A stretch of 64,000 nucleotides of DNA from Bryobacteraceae bacterium (GTDB lineage: Bacteria; Acidobacteriota; Terriglobia; Bryobacterales; Bryobacteraceae): positions 2,984,001 to 3,048,000 of the forward strand of contig BPGD01000001.1 in NCBI GenBank assembly GCA_026002855.1, in the 5' to 3' direction. Below, piece after piece: positions 42,595 to 54,427 of the stretch. Position 1 is the first letter of the stretch; every line of letters begins with the position of its first letter. The notes below the pieces were generated by a model that made no database searches, was not told the origin of the DNA, and worked only from the letters and a program-made list of their open reading frames with translations. A program made the position numbers and the translations under genes.

Positions 42595-43585
42595 TCTGAT
42601 CGGCATCGGGATGGCCGCCGACGCGGTGCGCCGCCGGTGGCATCCGGAGGGGGTGGTCTCCTATATCATCGACCGCAACATCAATTACACGAACTTCTGC
42701 ACGGAATATTGCAGCTTCTGCGCCTTCTACCGGCCGATGGGCCACGCCGAAGGCTATGTGCTGGACACGGAAACCATCTGCCAGAAGATCCAGGAGACCA
42801 TCGACCTCGGCGGCACCGGGGTCCTGATGCAGGGCGGGCTGAACCCGGACCTGAAGATCGAATGGTACGAAAACCTGCTGCGCGCCATCAAGCAGCGGTT
42901 TCCGCGGATCTGGCTGCACTGCTTCAGCGCGCCGGAAATCTGGTGCATTGCCGAGGCCAGCGGCCTCACCGTGCGCGACACCATCGCGCGGCTGCGGGAC
43001 GCCGGGCTGGACTCGATTCCCGGCGGCGGGGCGGAGATCCTTCACGATGACGTCCGCCGTCGCATCTCCCGGCTGAAGTGTTCGGCCGACGAGTGGGTGG
43101 AGGTGCACCTGACCGCCCACCGGCTCGGCATGAACACCACCGCCACGATGATGTTCGGCTGCGGCGAAACCATCGAGCAGCGGGTGCATCATCTGGAAGT
43201 GATCCGCCGGATCCAGGAAGAAACGGGCGGATTTACGGCATTCATTCCCTGGACATTTCAGCGCGAAAATACCAGCCTTGGCCGCTTCGTGAAAGAGGAA
43301 GCCACCGGCGTGGAATATCTGAAAACGCTCGCCATTTCGCGGCTTTATCTGGAAAATATCCCGAACATCCAGTCGTCGTGGGTGACGCAGGGGCTGAAGG
43401 TGTGCCAGGTGGGGCTGCGGTTTGGTGGCAACGACGTCGGCTCCATCATGATCGAGGAGAACGTCGTCAGCGCCGCCGGCGCCCGCCACCGGGCCACCGA
43501 AGAGGAGCTGCGGCGCATCATCCGCGACGCCGGCTTCACGCCGAAGCAGCGCGACACGCTTTACCGGACCTACTTCCTCAACTGA
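42551..43585 (+). CDS. mqnC: Cyclic dehypoxanthinyl futalosine synthase
   Basis: A radical-SAM enzyme that cyclises dehypoxanthinyl futalosine in menaquinone synthesis. The 344-residue protein has the cluster motif C50-x3-C54-x2-C57 in NYTNFCTEYCSFCAFYR, plus LMQGGLNPDLKIEWYENL, LHCFSAPEI, SIPGGGAEIL and SWVTQGLKVCQVGLRFGGND. The IIDRNINYTN opening distinguishes it from MqnE. GGGGAGG 6 bases before ATG 42551 gives strong initiation inside the mqnA reading frame. It overlaps the convergent hydrolase gene by 16 bases. mqnB, mqnD and mqnE must lie elsewhere. Confidence 0.92.
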   Translation: MMTQKEAAELFRSDDLIGIGMAADAVRRRWHPEGVVSYIIDRNINYTNFCTEYCSFCAFYRPMGHAEGYVLDTETICQKIQETIDLGGTGVLMQGGLNPDLKIEWYENLLRAIKQRFPRIWLHCFSAPEIWCIAEASGLTVRDTIARLRDAGLDSIPGGGAEILHDDVRRRISRLKCSADEWVEVHLTAHRLGMNTTATMMFGCGETIEQRVHHLEVIRRIQEETGGFTAFIPWTFQRENTSLGRFVKEEATGVEYLKTLAISRLYLENIPNIQSSWVTQGLKVCQVGLRFGGNDVGSIMIEENVVSAAGARHRATEEELRRIIRDAGFTPKQRDTLYRTYFLN

Positions 43586-45267
43586 GCCGGCGCGCGCTCC
43601 ATGGCCCGCAGTGCGCTTTCGGCGCCACCGGCGTGCAGCAGGCCGGGGACGAAAAACTCCTTTTCGAGCCGCGCTTCGTCTTCGTCGAATTCTTCTGGCG
43701 TGGCGTCAAAACGCACCGGCACGCCGGCAATGGCCGCGCCGTAGAGCGCCCAGCGGCGCGCCACGCCGGAGGCGCGCAGCTCGACGGGCTGCTTCGTCCG
43801 ACGCCACAGCTCTTCGAGCGCCACGGCCACGTCCTGCGCGCGCCCGGCGTCGTCGCTCACGTTGAAGGTGAGGAAGTGGCGATGCGAACGGTCCCGCGGC
43901 GCCACGGCGGAGCCCGTCTGATAGGCGTCCAGCAGCATCACCGCGCGTCCGGCGGCGCGCAGTTCGCGGAAGTCCTCCGTCTTCTCTGCCTCGGCCATGC
44001 CCGCCGGGTGCAGCACCAGCGCGGCCGGCGCACGCCCTTCCAGGTAGCGCGCCGGAAGCGCGTCGTAAGCGGGCCGCTCCTGCCAGGCGAACGCCATCCG
44101 CAGCCGCTCGCGCGCCTCGGCGGCGCTCATCCGGCGCGCGGCAGTGCGTGCCGTGCGCTTCCACCACGCGAACAGTTCGTCGAAAGAGACGGAGCCTTCC
44201 GGCAGCGGGCGGCCGTGGAACACGAGCATGTCCTGGAGCTTTTCCACCGTCGGGTTGCGCTCTTTCCAGGGCGTGCGCTCCGGCGACAGATGTTTGCGGA
44301 AGAATTCGTACACCGCCTCGCGGCTTTGCCGGTTGTAATTATGGGGCGCATCGAACTGCACCACTTCCAGGTTTTCCGCTCTGCCGAAAAGCTGCCACGC
44401 TTTCTGCATCGCCGGATATTCGACTTTGGGGACCTCGCGCGTCCAGTCGCCCGTGGCGGACACAAGCAGCATCGGCTTCGGGGCAAACAGCGCCGCAATT
44501 TCGATGTTGTTCGTGCCGATGCGCAGGCCGGGGGCGTTCTCGCAGATGCAGCCTCCCTGCATCAGGCCGCTCACCATGTTCACCGGCGCCGCCGCCGCAA
44601 TGCGGTCGTCAACCGCCGTCAACAGGAACGTCTGCGTGCCGCCGCCGCTGGCGCCGGTGATGGCCAGCCGTTTGGGATCCACGTCGGGCAGCGACAGCAG
44701 AAAATCCACGGCGCGGATGGAATTCCACAATTGCAGGCCCAGCGGGGTGAAGTTCCAGAGCTGATAGGCAGCACCGGTGAAGTCATGCGCCGCCTGCACC
44801 GTGTCGTTGTAGCCGAGCATGTCGTAGGCGAAGACCAGGAAGCCGTTGCGGGCGAAGTTCACCCCAAGCGCCGGCGTGGAGCACAATTCGCTGTTCTCGA
44901 ACCGTCCGTAGGGCCAATGCCCGTGCGGATGGAGCACCGCCGGAAACGGTCCGGCGCCCTTCGGCCGGTACAGGTTGCCGCCCAGCCAGAAGCCCGGCAG
45001 AGTTTCAATGGCGGCCTTTTCAATCGTGTAGTCGCCGCGGTCGATGCGGCCCGCGAACAAAACCCGCAAGGGATGTTTCGGCGGCGCCGGCCACAGCCCC
45101 GCGGCAGCCAGAATCTGCCGGCGGAGAAGCTCACGCCGCGCCTGCCAGTCCTCGAGCCGCTCCGGCGCCCGGAACGTCATCCGCGTGTCCGTGTTCGGCG
45201 TCTCCGTGTTGCGCCGGTCGGCGGCCGGCGCGGCCAGCACGAGCGAGAGGACCAGAAGGAACCGCAT
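43570..45267 (-). CDS. Exported alpha/beta hydrolase (acetyl-xylan esterase / dienelactone hydrolase-like)
   Basis: A 565-residue secreted hydrolase with a signal peptide (MRFLLVLSLVLAAPAA). The catalytic triad is probably S207 in ITGASGGGTQ, D274 in SATGDW and H309 in FDAPHNYN. LHPHGHWPYGRFEN is the oxyanion-hole region. The C-terminal about 200 residues are a second alpha/beta-type region without a clear active site. It follows the zinc-ribbon gene after one base and is surely co-transcribed. Carbohydrate-ester cleavage is the likeliest role, but the substrate is not shown. Confidence 0.82.
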   Translation of the reverse strand: MRFLLVLSLVLAAPAADRRNTETPNTDTRMTFRAPERLEDWQARRELLRRQILAAAGLWPAPPKHPLRVLFAGRIDRGDYTIEKAAIETLPGFWLGGNLYRPKGAGPFPAVLHPHGHWPYGRFENSELCSTPALGVNFARNGFLVFAYDMLGYNDTVQAAHDFTGAAYQLWNFTPLGLQLWNSIRAVDFLLSLPDVDPKRLAITGASGGGTQTFLLTAVDDRIAAAAPVNMVSGLMQGGCICENAPGLRIGTNNIEIAALFAPKPMLLVSATGDWTREVPKVEYPAMQKAWQLFGRAENLEVVQFDAPHNYNRQSREAVYEFFRKHLSPERTPWKERNPTVEKLQDMLVFHGRPLPEGSVSFDELFAWWKRTARTAARRMSAAEARERLRMAFAWQERPAYDALPARYLEGRAPAALVLHPAGMAEAEKTEDFRELRAAGRAVMLLDAYQTGSAVAPRDRSHRHFLTFNVSDDAGRAQDVAVALEELWRRTKQPVELRASGVARRWALYGAAIAGVPVRFDATPEEFDEDEARLEKEFFVPGLLHAGGAESALRAMERAPAQLRK

Positions 45268-45268
45268 A

Positions 45269-45634
45269 TCAGGCGATTGTATCGTTCTGGCCGTCGCTGC
45301 GCCTGCGGAAGTCATGGAACTGGATCCGGCAGAACGGGCAGTACAGCAGCGGCGCGCCCAGCCAGCCCCAAAGCGTGCTGAGCGGGCCGAGGTATTTCTT
45401 CTCAATCGGGTCCCGCCGCGCCAGCACGCGGAGCTGCGTGGACGAGCAGTGCGGGCAGCGCGCCACGCGCGACAACTGCGGATAGAGCACCGTCAGCGGC
45501 ACGGCGGCTTCAAACCGGCAGGATGTGCAACGGTAAATCGCCGCGTGCCGGAATTTCTCCGCGAGCGATCTTTTTCTGCGGACCAGGGACCTGTCGCCGC
45601 AGATCGGACATTGGTCAAGGCGGAGCGAGTTCAT
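45269..45634 (-). CDS. Zinc-ribbon protein
   Basis: A 121-residue protein with four CxxC pairs: C9/C12 (CPICG), C36/C39 (CTSC), C60/C63 (CPHC) and C99/C102 (CPFC). They probably form two zinc ribbons. Between the second pairs are segments such as AAVPLTVLYPQLSRVARCPHC and STLWGWLGAPLLYC. No catalytic domain. A DNA, RNA or protein contact role is plausible. ATG 45634 starts the zinc-ribbon part directly. It is the first gene of the operon with the esterase. Confidence 0.72.
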   Translation of the reverse strand: MNSLRLDQCPICGDRSLVRRKRSLAEKFRHAAIYRCTSCRFEAAVPLTVLYPQLSRVARCPHCSSTQLRVLARRDPIEKKYLGPLSTLWGWLGAPLLYCPFCRIQFHDFRRRSDGQNDTIA

Positions 45635-45664
45635 CCTGGGCAGATCGGGGTAGGCCAAAGCAAC

Positions 45665-45692
45665 ACTATACACGCAGCGAAAAGGCAGGCAA
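45665..45692 (-). promoter_or_regulatory. Promoter of the zinc-ribbon/esterase operon
   Basis: On the minus strand TTGCCT (45692-45687), a 16-base spacer and TATAGT (45670-45665). Transcription would begin about 24 bases before the ATG at 45634. Confidence 0.45.
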
Positions 45693-45861
45693 GCGGCCCC
45701 CGCCAGGCGGCGCACCGATGTCGCACAACACAGGAACCGGATGGAAAGCATCGAGTCCGCCGGCCCGTGCCCGGCTGTGACAAACGGATTGTCTCCCGGT
45801 AGGATGAATTCGGATCGGAGGCGGGCGCCGATGCGGGCGCCCGCTTCGGGAGGATACCGCA

Positions 45862-46944
45862 ATGATCACACGCAGAGCCGTCCTGGCCGCGCCCGCCATC
45901 GTCCGGGCGCAGAACCGTCCTGAAAAGATCCGCGTCGCGCTGATCGGCGTGGGCAACCGCGGCAGCTTTCTCCTGCGTCACCTGCTGGAGCTGGAAGGCG
46001 CACAGGTTGTCGCCGTCTGCGACATCCTGCCCGAACGGGCCGACGCCGCCGCTACGCTGGTGGCCCAGAAGGGCGGCTCGGCCCGCACCTTTACTGACTA
46101 TCGCCGGATGCTCGACGAGGTGAAATCCCTCGACGCCGTCATCCAGGCCACGCCCGATTTCACCCACCGCGAAATTGACATCGCCGTGCTGGAGCGCGGC
46201 CTGCATCTCTATGCCGAAAAGCCGCTCGCGCTCACCGTCGAGGACTGCCGCGCGGTGCGCGACGCCGCCCGCCGTGCCCAAGGCATCATGCAGGTCGGAT
46301 TCCAGCTCCGTCACGACCCGGCCCGCTCGGCCGCCATGCGCTGGATCCACTCCGGCCAGGCGGGCCGCGTGCTTCTCTGCCATGGCATGCGCCATGGCGG
46401 CGACCTGCCGCGCGACATCCCGTGGTACTTTGACCGGAGCAAATGCGGCGACATCATGGTCGACCAGGGCATCCACATCCTCGACCTGTTCCGCTGGGCC
46501 ATCGGCAGGCCGCCGCTTCGCTGCTATGGCAGCGGGGGAACAACTTTGTTTGTGGACACGCCGCCGGGGCGCACGGTGATGGACCACTACAGCGTGATCT
46601 TTGAGTTCGAGGGCGGCGTCCAGATCAACTTCAGCCACCACTACTTCGACCCGCCCGGTTTCAGCGGCATCCAGGAACGCGTGTTTCTCAGTGAAGGGGC
46701 CGTCGACCTCGCCCGCGCCGAGTTCCAGCCGCGCGGGGAGCGGCAGCGGACGAAACTCGAAGTGCCGGACGCCGGCCAGGACGCCACACGCCTGTCGCTG
46801 GCCGCATTTCTCGACAACATCCGCAACCGCCGGCGCCCGCTCAATGACGCCGAAAGCGCCTTCGAGGCCACGCTGGTGGTGCTGATGGGGACACGCTCGA
46901 TTTACGAAAAGCGCATCGTCGCCTGGCAGGAAATGCTCGCCTGA
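45862..46944 (+). CDS. Gfo/Idh/MocA family oxidoreductase with Tat-like leader
   Basis: A 360-residue NAD(P)-dependent sugar or polyol oxidoreductase. The N-terminus MITRRAVLAAPAIVRAQ is a twin-arginine-type signal, common in acidobacterial and planctomycete members. The Rossmann motif is GVGNRG (residues 29-34), the E-K-P motif is in LYAEKPLAL at about 117-125, and the catalytic-site region includes GDIMVDQGIHILDLF. GGGAGG 9 bases before the ATG supports the start. It is divergent from the zinc-ribbon operon and upstream of secA. Substrate unknown. Confidence 0.88.
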   Translation: MITRRAVLAAPAIVRAQNRPEKIRVALIGVGNRGSFLLRHLLELEGAQVVAVCDILPERADAAATLVAQKGGSARTFTDYRRMLDEVKSLDAVIQATPDFTHREIDIAVLERGLHLYAEKPLALTVEDCRAVRDAARRAQGIMQVGFQLRHDPARSAAMRWIHSGQAGRVLLCHGMRHGGDLPRDIPWYFDRSKCGDIMVDQGIHILDLFRWAIGRPPLRCYGSGGTTLFVDTPPGRTVMDHYSVIFEFEGGVQINFSHHYFDPPGFSGIQERVFLSEGAVDLARAEFQPRGERQRTKLEVPDAGQDATRLSLAAFLDNIRNRRRPLNDAESAFEATLVVLMGTRSIYEKRIVAWQEMLA

Positions 46945-47007
46945 GGGCCGGGGCGCCGCCGCGCCGGTTCGCCGCCGATTTTGCGGGGCGAGCGCGCGCC
47001 CCTGCGC

Positions 47008-47013
47008 TAGAAT
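47008..47013 (+). promoter_or_regulatory. Probable -10 (TAGAAT) of secA
   Basis: TAGAAT sits 18 bases before the secA ATG, preceded by GCGC as at miaB (ACGC). No -35 at proper spacing is clear. Confidence 0.4.
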
Positions 47014-47031
47014 GGAAGCAAAGCCCCTTCT

Positions 47032-49889
<2,858 letters not shown>

Positions 49890-49905
<16 letters not shown>

Positions 49906-50870
49906 TCCTCTTCTGCTGCTTCTGCGCCGGCATGGCCCAGGCGCAGATCTGGCCAGAGACCTGGTACGGGTCAACACGGGTGAAGGTTGCCCCGGTCGAG
50001 CCGGAAGATCCGATGCTCTGGGCCGAATATGGCGGAGAAGCCGCCGAACGCGCCCTCTACGACGGCCCGGTGGGCCGCTTCGCCGCCACTGCCTGGCGGC
50101 TCCAGGATGCCACTGGCGCCCTGGCATGGTACCAGGCCAACCGCCCCGCAAAGTGCGCGCCGGTGCGGGACTCCATCACCCGCTGCGTGACGCCGGGCGG
50201 CCTGATGATGGTTCACCAGAACTACGTCTTCTTCTTCGATGGGTGGCGGCCGCTCGAGAAGGAACTTCAGGAGCTGTACCGGGTGGCGCCGGCGATGCGC
50301 TCCGGCGGCGGGCTGCCGTACCTGCCGGGCTATCTCCCGGAAAAGGGTCTCGTCCGCAACAGTGAACGGTACCTGCTGGGCGTGCACTCCCTCAGCCGTT
50401 TCCTGCCGTGGGTGCCTGCTTCGATTGCCGGTTTTGAACACGGCGCCGAGGTCCAGGCCGGCAAGCTGGAGCTGGGCTCCACGGTCACCGATTACGCCAT
50501 TTTCTATTACCACACCCCTCAACTGGCCCGGCAGTACGAGCGCGAGTTCCGAAAGCAGCCGGGATGGCTGGTGAAGCGCTCCTATGTGCTGGTGGCCGTC
50601 TTCCCCGCTGGTGTGCCGGAGACGCTGGCCAGGCCGGTTCTCGACGCGCTGGAGTGGAAGGCCGAAGTGGTCCGCAACGAGGCCACGACGCCACCCCCGC
50701 CGCCCAATGTGGCCGGCCTGCTGATCGGGATCTTCAAGTTGACTGGCGTACTGCTGCTGATCTGCTTTGGCGGGGGATGCGTTTTCGCCTTTTTTGCGGC
50801 CATGCTGCGGCGCCGGCGGATCCGGCTGTATGGCAATGACGACCCGATGACGGTGGTCCGGATCGACTGA
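49890..50870 (+). CDS. Exported/membrane hypothetical protein downstream of secA
   Basis: A 326-residue protein with a signal peptide ([19 protein letters not shown]), a periplasmic domain and one C-terminal membrane helix ([33 protein letters not shown], about 272-304) followed by a short basic cytoplasmic tail. The middle contains [25 protein letters not shown] and a Pro-rich linker. It resembles acidobacterial DUF6599-like proteins loosely; I do not assign a function. It overlaps the secA 3' end by 16 bases in another frame and is translationally coupled to it. Confidence 0.75.
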
Positions 50871-51146
50871 GATTCCTTTCATCCCTTTGATTCGTATCAG
50901 CTTCTCCATCCGGGAGTGTTGCCCGCCTGCATCGTCCGAGGCCGGGCCAGCCGCCAGGACAGGTTGCCCGAGGGCTGCCGTTCGGATCGAATAAGCCTCG
51001 GGATTTCTCAAAGTTAGACTGAAAGACGGCGGCTTGCGGGGCGGCCCGCCGACGGCTGCATGCCACGGCCGGCGATTTCTGTCAAGTAGATGATCTCCTT
51101 CATTATGAGTTGATTACGAGGAAATTCGGGCGGCATGGATTTTTTC
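50871..51146 (+). other. Intergenic region, first part
   Basis: The 440-base gap before RNase J. This part has lower GC toward its right end, several GC-rich potential stems (for example around 51027-51050) and no supported gene. I see no known riboswitch core. The promoter and hairpins that follow are listed separately. Confidence 0.4.
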
Positions 51147-51175
51147 TTGACAAGCCCTTTTCGAGGCACTACTCT
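51147..51175 (+). promoter_or_regulatory. Promoter upstream of the RNase J leader
   Basis: Perfect TTGACA (51147-51152), a 17-base spacer and TACTCT (51170-51175). Transcription would start near 51182, leaving about 129 bases before the rnj ATG. Confidence 0.55.
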
Positions 51176-51181
51176 CAAATC

Positions 51182-51276
51182 ACATACAGGTTTCCCGGTC
51201 GCGAGACCGTCGAATCTGTTCTCCCATTGAACATCAGAATGGGCCCGCCCTTCCGGGGGCGGGCCCTTTGCGTGTT
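51182..51276 (+). ncRNA. Candidate structured leader RNA or small RNA before RNase J
   Basis: Downstream of the promoter come two hairpins. The first is CGGTC-GCGA-GACCG (51196-51209), a 5-bp stem with a GNRA tetraloop. The second is GGGCCCGCCC paired with GGGCGGGCCC (51241-51250 and 51257-51266) around TTCCGG, followed by TTTGCGTGTT, a moderate terminator. This is either a short RNA of about 90 bases or an attenuator controlling rnj. RNase J genes in other bacteria are known to be feedback-regulated; that it happens here is inference. Confidence 0.45.
51241..51276 (+). terminator. Strong GC hairpin with weak T-tract before rnj
   Basis: A perfect 10-bp stem with a 6-base loop, then TTTGCGTGTT. 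It ends 35 bases before the rnj ATG, so if it terminates fully, rnj would need another promoter; partial termination suits an attenuator. Confidence 0.6.
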
Positions 51277-51310
51277 AGCCTTGTAGTTTCAGGAGTGTCC
51301 TCCCCCGCCA

Positions 51311-52981
51311 ATGGCTGAAAAGCAGCTTCAAGTCATCCCGCTGGGCGGCCTGGGCGAGTTTGGCATGAACTGCCTCGCCCTCCGCTACGGCGACGACATC
51401 ATCGTGATCGACGCCGGCATGATGTTCCCGGACGCGGAACTGTTGGGCGTCGACATCGTCACCCCGGATTTCACCTACCTGGAACAGAACCGCGAGATGG
51501 TTCGCGGCCTGATCCTGACGCACGGCCACGAAGACCACATCGGGGCGGTACCTTTCCTGCTCAGCGAAGTGAACGTGCCCGTTTACGGCACGGAGTTCAC
51601 CCTGGCGCTGGTGGAACGCCGCCTGGAAGAGCATGAGATGGTCGACCAGGCGCGGCTCCATCGCATCAAGCCGCGGGAAAAGGTCGTCCTGGGCCCGTTC
51701 GAGATCGAGTTCATTCACGTCACGCACTCGATCGTTCAGGCGGTGGCGCTCGCCATCCGGACGCCTCTGGGCGTCGTGATCCACACCGGAGATTTCAAGA
51801 TCGACCCCACGCCCACGGACAACGAGCTGTTCGACCTGCACACCCTGGCCGAATACGGCCGCCGCGGCGTCCTGCTGCTGCTGTCCGACTCGACCAACGT
51901 GGACCGGCCGGGCTACACGCCTTCGGAACGGGCCGTGCTGCCGCGCTTCGAGGAGATCTTCAACCGCGCCCAGCGCCGCATCGTCATTACCTGCTTTGCC
52001 AGCTCGGTGCACCGCATCCAGCAGATTCTCGACATCTCGCACGCCACCGGCCGCAAGGTCGCCTTTTTGGGCCGCAGCATGCTCTCTTACATGGAGATCG
52101 CTCACGGCCTCGGCCTGCTGAAGATCCCTGACAACCTGCTGCTGCGCCCGCAGGACATCATGAGCGCGCCGCCGCACCGCGTGGTGGTCATCGTCAGCGG
52201 CACGCAGGGCGAGCCCATGTCGGCCATGAGCCGCGTCGCGGTCGACAACCACAAGCACCTGCGGCTGGAGCGCGGCGACCTGGTGGTTCACAGCGCCCGC
52301 ATCATTCCAGGCAACGAAAAGGCCATCGGCCGCATGATGAACCATGTGGCCCGGCGCGGGGCGGAGGTCGTTGCCGGCCAGATGAACCCGCCGGTGCACG
52401 TCTCCGGCCACGCCTCCCAGGAAGAGCTGAAGCTGCTGCTGAACCTTGTGCGGCCGCGCTACTTCGTGCCCATTCACGGCGAGTTCTGGCAGATGTCCAA
52501 GCACGCCGCGCTGGCGGCGCACCTTGCCGACTACGGCCTTGAAGAGACGTTCGTGCTGGAAAGCGGCCAGACGCTGGTGATCGACGAGGAAGGCGCGCGC
52601 CGCGGCGACAGCGTTCCCGTGGGCCGCGTCTGCATCGACTCGGGCTCCATCGACGAAGTCGTCGAGGACATGGTGATCCGGGACCGCCGCCACCTGAGCG
52701 AAGACGGTTTCCTCATCCCGATCATCGCCATTGACAAGCACACCGGGCGCGTCGAGGGCCTGCCGGAAATCGTCACCCGCGGCTTTGTCAGTTCCGAGGA
52801 GCGTGCCGACCTGCTGGCCGCCGCGCGCGACGTGGTCGTCCGCACGATCGAAAACAGCACCAGCGAGGAGCGGTCGGACTGGGGCGTCATCCAGGAAAAG
52901 ATCCGCGCCGACCTCAAGCGCTTCCTCAACAAGCAGACGCAGCGCCGTCCGCTGGTGCTGCCCGTCATCCTGGAGGTCTGA
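51311..52981 (+). CDS. rnj: Ribonuclease J
   Basis: A 556-residue metallo-beta-lactamase/beta-CASP ribonuclease with endo- and 5'-to-3' exonuclease activity in mRNA decay and rRNA maturation. The metal-binding motif H71-G-H73-E-D75-H76 (LTHGHEDHIGAVPF) is intact, as are the beta-CASP blocks (SDSTNVDRPGYTPSE, SGTQGEPMSAMSR, HVSGHASQEELK). The C-terminal domain is present in full. AGGAG lies about 16 bases upstream and could pair with the CCTCC that follows it. The FAD oxidase gene starts 4 bases after the stop. Confidence 0.95.
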   Translation: MAEKQLQVIPLGGLGEFGMNCLALRYGDDIIVIDAGMMFPDAELLGVDIVTPDFTYLEQNREMVRGLILTHGHEDHIGAVPFLLSEVNVPVYGTEFTLALVERRLEEHEMVDQARLHRIKPREKVVLGPFEIEFIHVTHSIVQAVALAIRTPLGVVIHTGDFKIDPTPTDNELFDLHTLAEYGRRGVLLLLSDSTNVDRPGYTPSERAVLPRFEEIFNRAQRRIVITCFASSVHRIQQILDISHATGRKVAFLGRSMLSYMEIAHGLGLLKIPDNLLLRPQDIMSAPPHRVVVIVSGTQGEPMSAMSRVAVDNHKHLRLERGDLVVHSARIIPGNEKAIGRMMNHVARRGAEVVAGQMNPPVHVSGHASQEELKLLLNLVRPRYFVPIHGEFWQMSKHAALAAHLADYGLEETFVLESGQTLVIDEEGARRGDSVPVGRVCIDSGSIDEVVEDMVIRDRRHLSEDGFLIPIIAIDKHTGRVEGLPEIVTRGFVSSEERADLLAAARDVVVRTIENSTSEERSDWGVIQEKIRADLKRFLNKQTQRRPLVLPVILEV

Positions 52982-52985
52982 GCCG

Positions 52986-54353
52986 TTGACGGTCGTCGAG
53001 GACGCGTCCGGTTACCAGGGCTACGCCGACTGCATCCTCGCACCCCAGACCGTTGAGGAGCTGGCCGCGGCCCTTCAGCGGGCCGCCTCTCTCGGCGTTG
53101 CCGTCACGCCCTCGGGCGCGGGCACGGGGATCACCGGCGGCCGCTGCCCGCAAGGCGGATGGCTGATCTCGACCGAGCGCCTCCGGCGGCTGGAAGTGGA
53201 TCGCGGGCGCGCCACGGTGGGCGCGGGCGTCCTGCTCAGGGATCTCCAGGCCGCGGCCGCCCGCACGGGACAGTTCTACGCGCCGGATCCGACCGAGTGG
53301 ACCGCCAGCGTGGGCGGCAACATCGCCACCAACGCCAGCGGTGCGCGCAGCTTTCGCTATGGGTCCACGCGCCGCCACCTGCTTTCTCTTACCGCCGTCT
53401 TCATTGATGGCACGGTTCGCACCTTCCGGCGCGGGGAGCCGCTGGATTTTCCTTACGAGCCCGTGCGCCAGCCCGCGACCACGAAAAACACGGCCGGCTA
53501 CTACCTGCCGGAGGACGCCACCTGGACGGGGCTGCTTTGCGGCAGCGAAGGCACGCTGGCCGTGGTCGCCGAGGCCGAAGTCTCGCTGCTGCCGCAGCCC
53601 AGGTCGCTGCTGGCCGGGGTCGTGTTTTTTGAGCATCCGGACGCCGCGCTCGCGGCGGTGGAGCGCTGGCGCGCGGTCGCGCTGCTCAACATGCTCGAGT
53701 TCATGGACGAGGCGTCGCTCGAGCTGCTGCGGAGCGACGCAGCCGCGCCCGTACCTCCCGCCGCTCGGGCATGTCTGATGATCGAACAGGAGCTCGGCGG
53801 GCTGGAAGACGACGCCGTTGATGCCTGGCTCGAGCGCCTGGCTGACGCCGGCGGAATGGAGGAAAGCTGGTTCGGCATGGACGCCGCCGACCGGGAGCGC
53901 TTCCGCGCCTTCCGCCACGCCCTGCCCGAGGCCGTCAACGCGCGGGTCCGCAGCCGAGGCTTTGAGAAGCTCAGTTCGGACTTCGCCGTTCCGGTAGAAC
54001 ACAACGCCGAAATGATGGCCTTTTACCGCCGCGAGCTGGAGCAGCAGTTTCCCGGCTGTTACACCATCTATGGCCACATCGGCGACGCCCACGTCCACGT
54101 CAACATCATCCCGGACAGTGGCAACACCGCCGCGCGCGGCCGCGCCTGGATGCAGGAAGCGGCCCGCGAGGCCGTCCGCCTCGGTGGCACCGTCAGCGCG
54201 GAACACGGCCTCGGCAAACGCAAGCGGGAGCTGCTGGGGCTGATGTACACGGCGGAGGAGATCGCGCGGATGAAGCGGGTGAAGAGCCGTCTCGATCCCG
54301 AATGGCGGCTCAGTCCGGGAACGCTATTTGCGGATCCGAAAGTCACCATTTGA
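52986..54353 (+). CDS. FAD-linked oxidase (GlcD / D-lactate dehydrogenase-like)
   Basis: A 455-residue flavoprotein of the VAO/PCMH family, probably a 2-hydroxyacid dehydrogenase such as glycolate or D-lactate oxidase. The FAD pyrophosphate loop PSGAGTGITGG is at 42-52. The second FAD region is SVGGNIATNASGARSFRYG, and the C-terminal substrate domain carries YGHIGDAHVHVN and SAEHGLGKRK. The start appears to be TTG 52986, 4 bases after the rnj stop, so expression is coupled to rnj. No GlcE/GlcF-like partners are adjacent. Confidence 0.88.
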   Translation: MTVVEDASGYQGYADCILAPQTVEELAAALQRAASLGVAVTPSGAGTGITGGRCPQGGWLISTERLRRLEVDRGRATVGAGVLLRDLQAAAARTGQFYAPDPTEWTASVGGNIATNASGARSFRYGSTRRHLLSLTAVFIDGTVRTFRRGEPLDFPYEPVRQPATTKNTAGYYLPEDATWTGLLCGSEGTLAVVAEAEVSLLPQPRSLLAGVVFFEHPDAALAAVERWRAVALLNMLEFMDEASLELLRSDAAAPVPPAARACLMIEQELGGLEDDAVDAWLERLADAGGMEESWFGMDAADRERFRAFRHALPEAVNARVRSRGFEKLSSDFAVPVEHNAEMMAFYRRELEQQFPGCYTIYGHIGDAHVHVNIIPDSGNTAARGRAWMQEAAREAVRLGGTVSAEHGLGKRKRELLGLMYTAEEIARMKRVKSRLDPEWRLSPGTLFADPKVTI

Positions 54354-54427
54354 CCGGGGCTGCATCATTTGATAGGCATGGAGTGTCGGCGTGATTCTCC
54401 CGCCACGAATTTCATCCGGGGGTGCGA

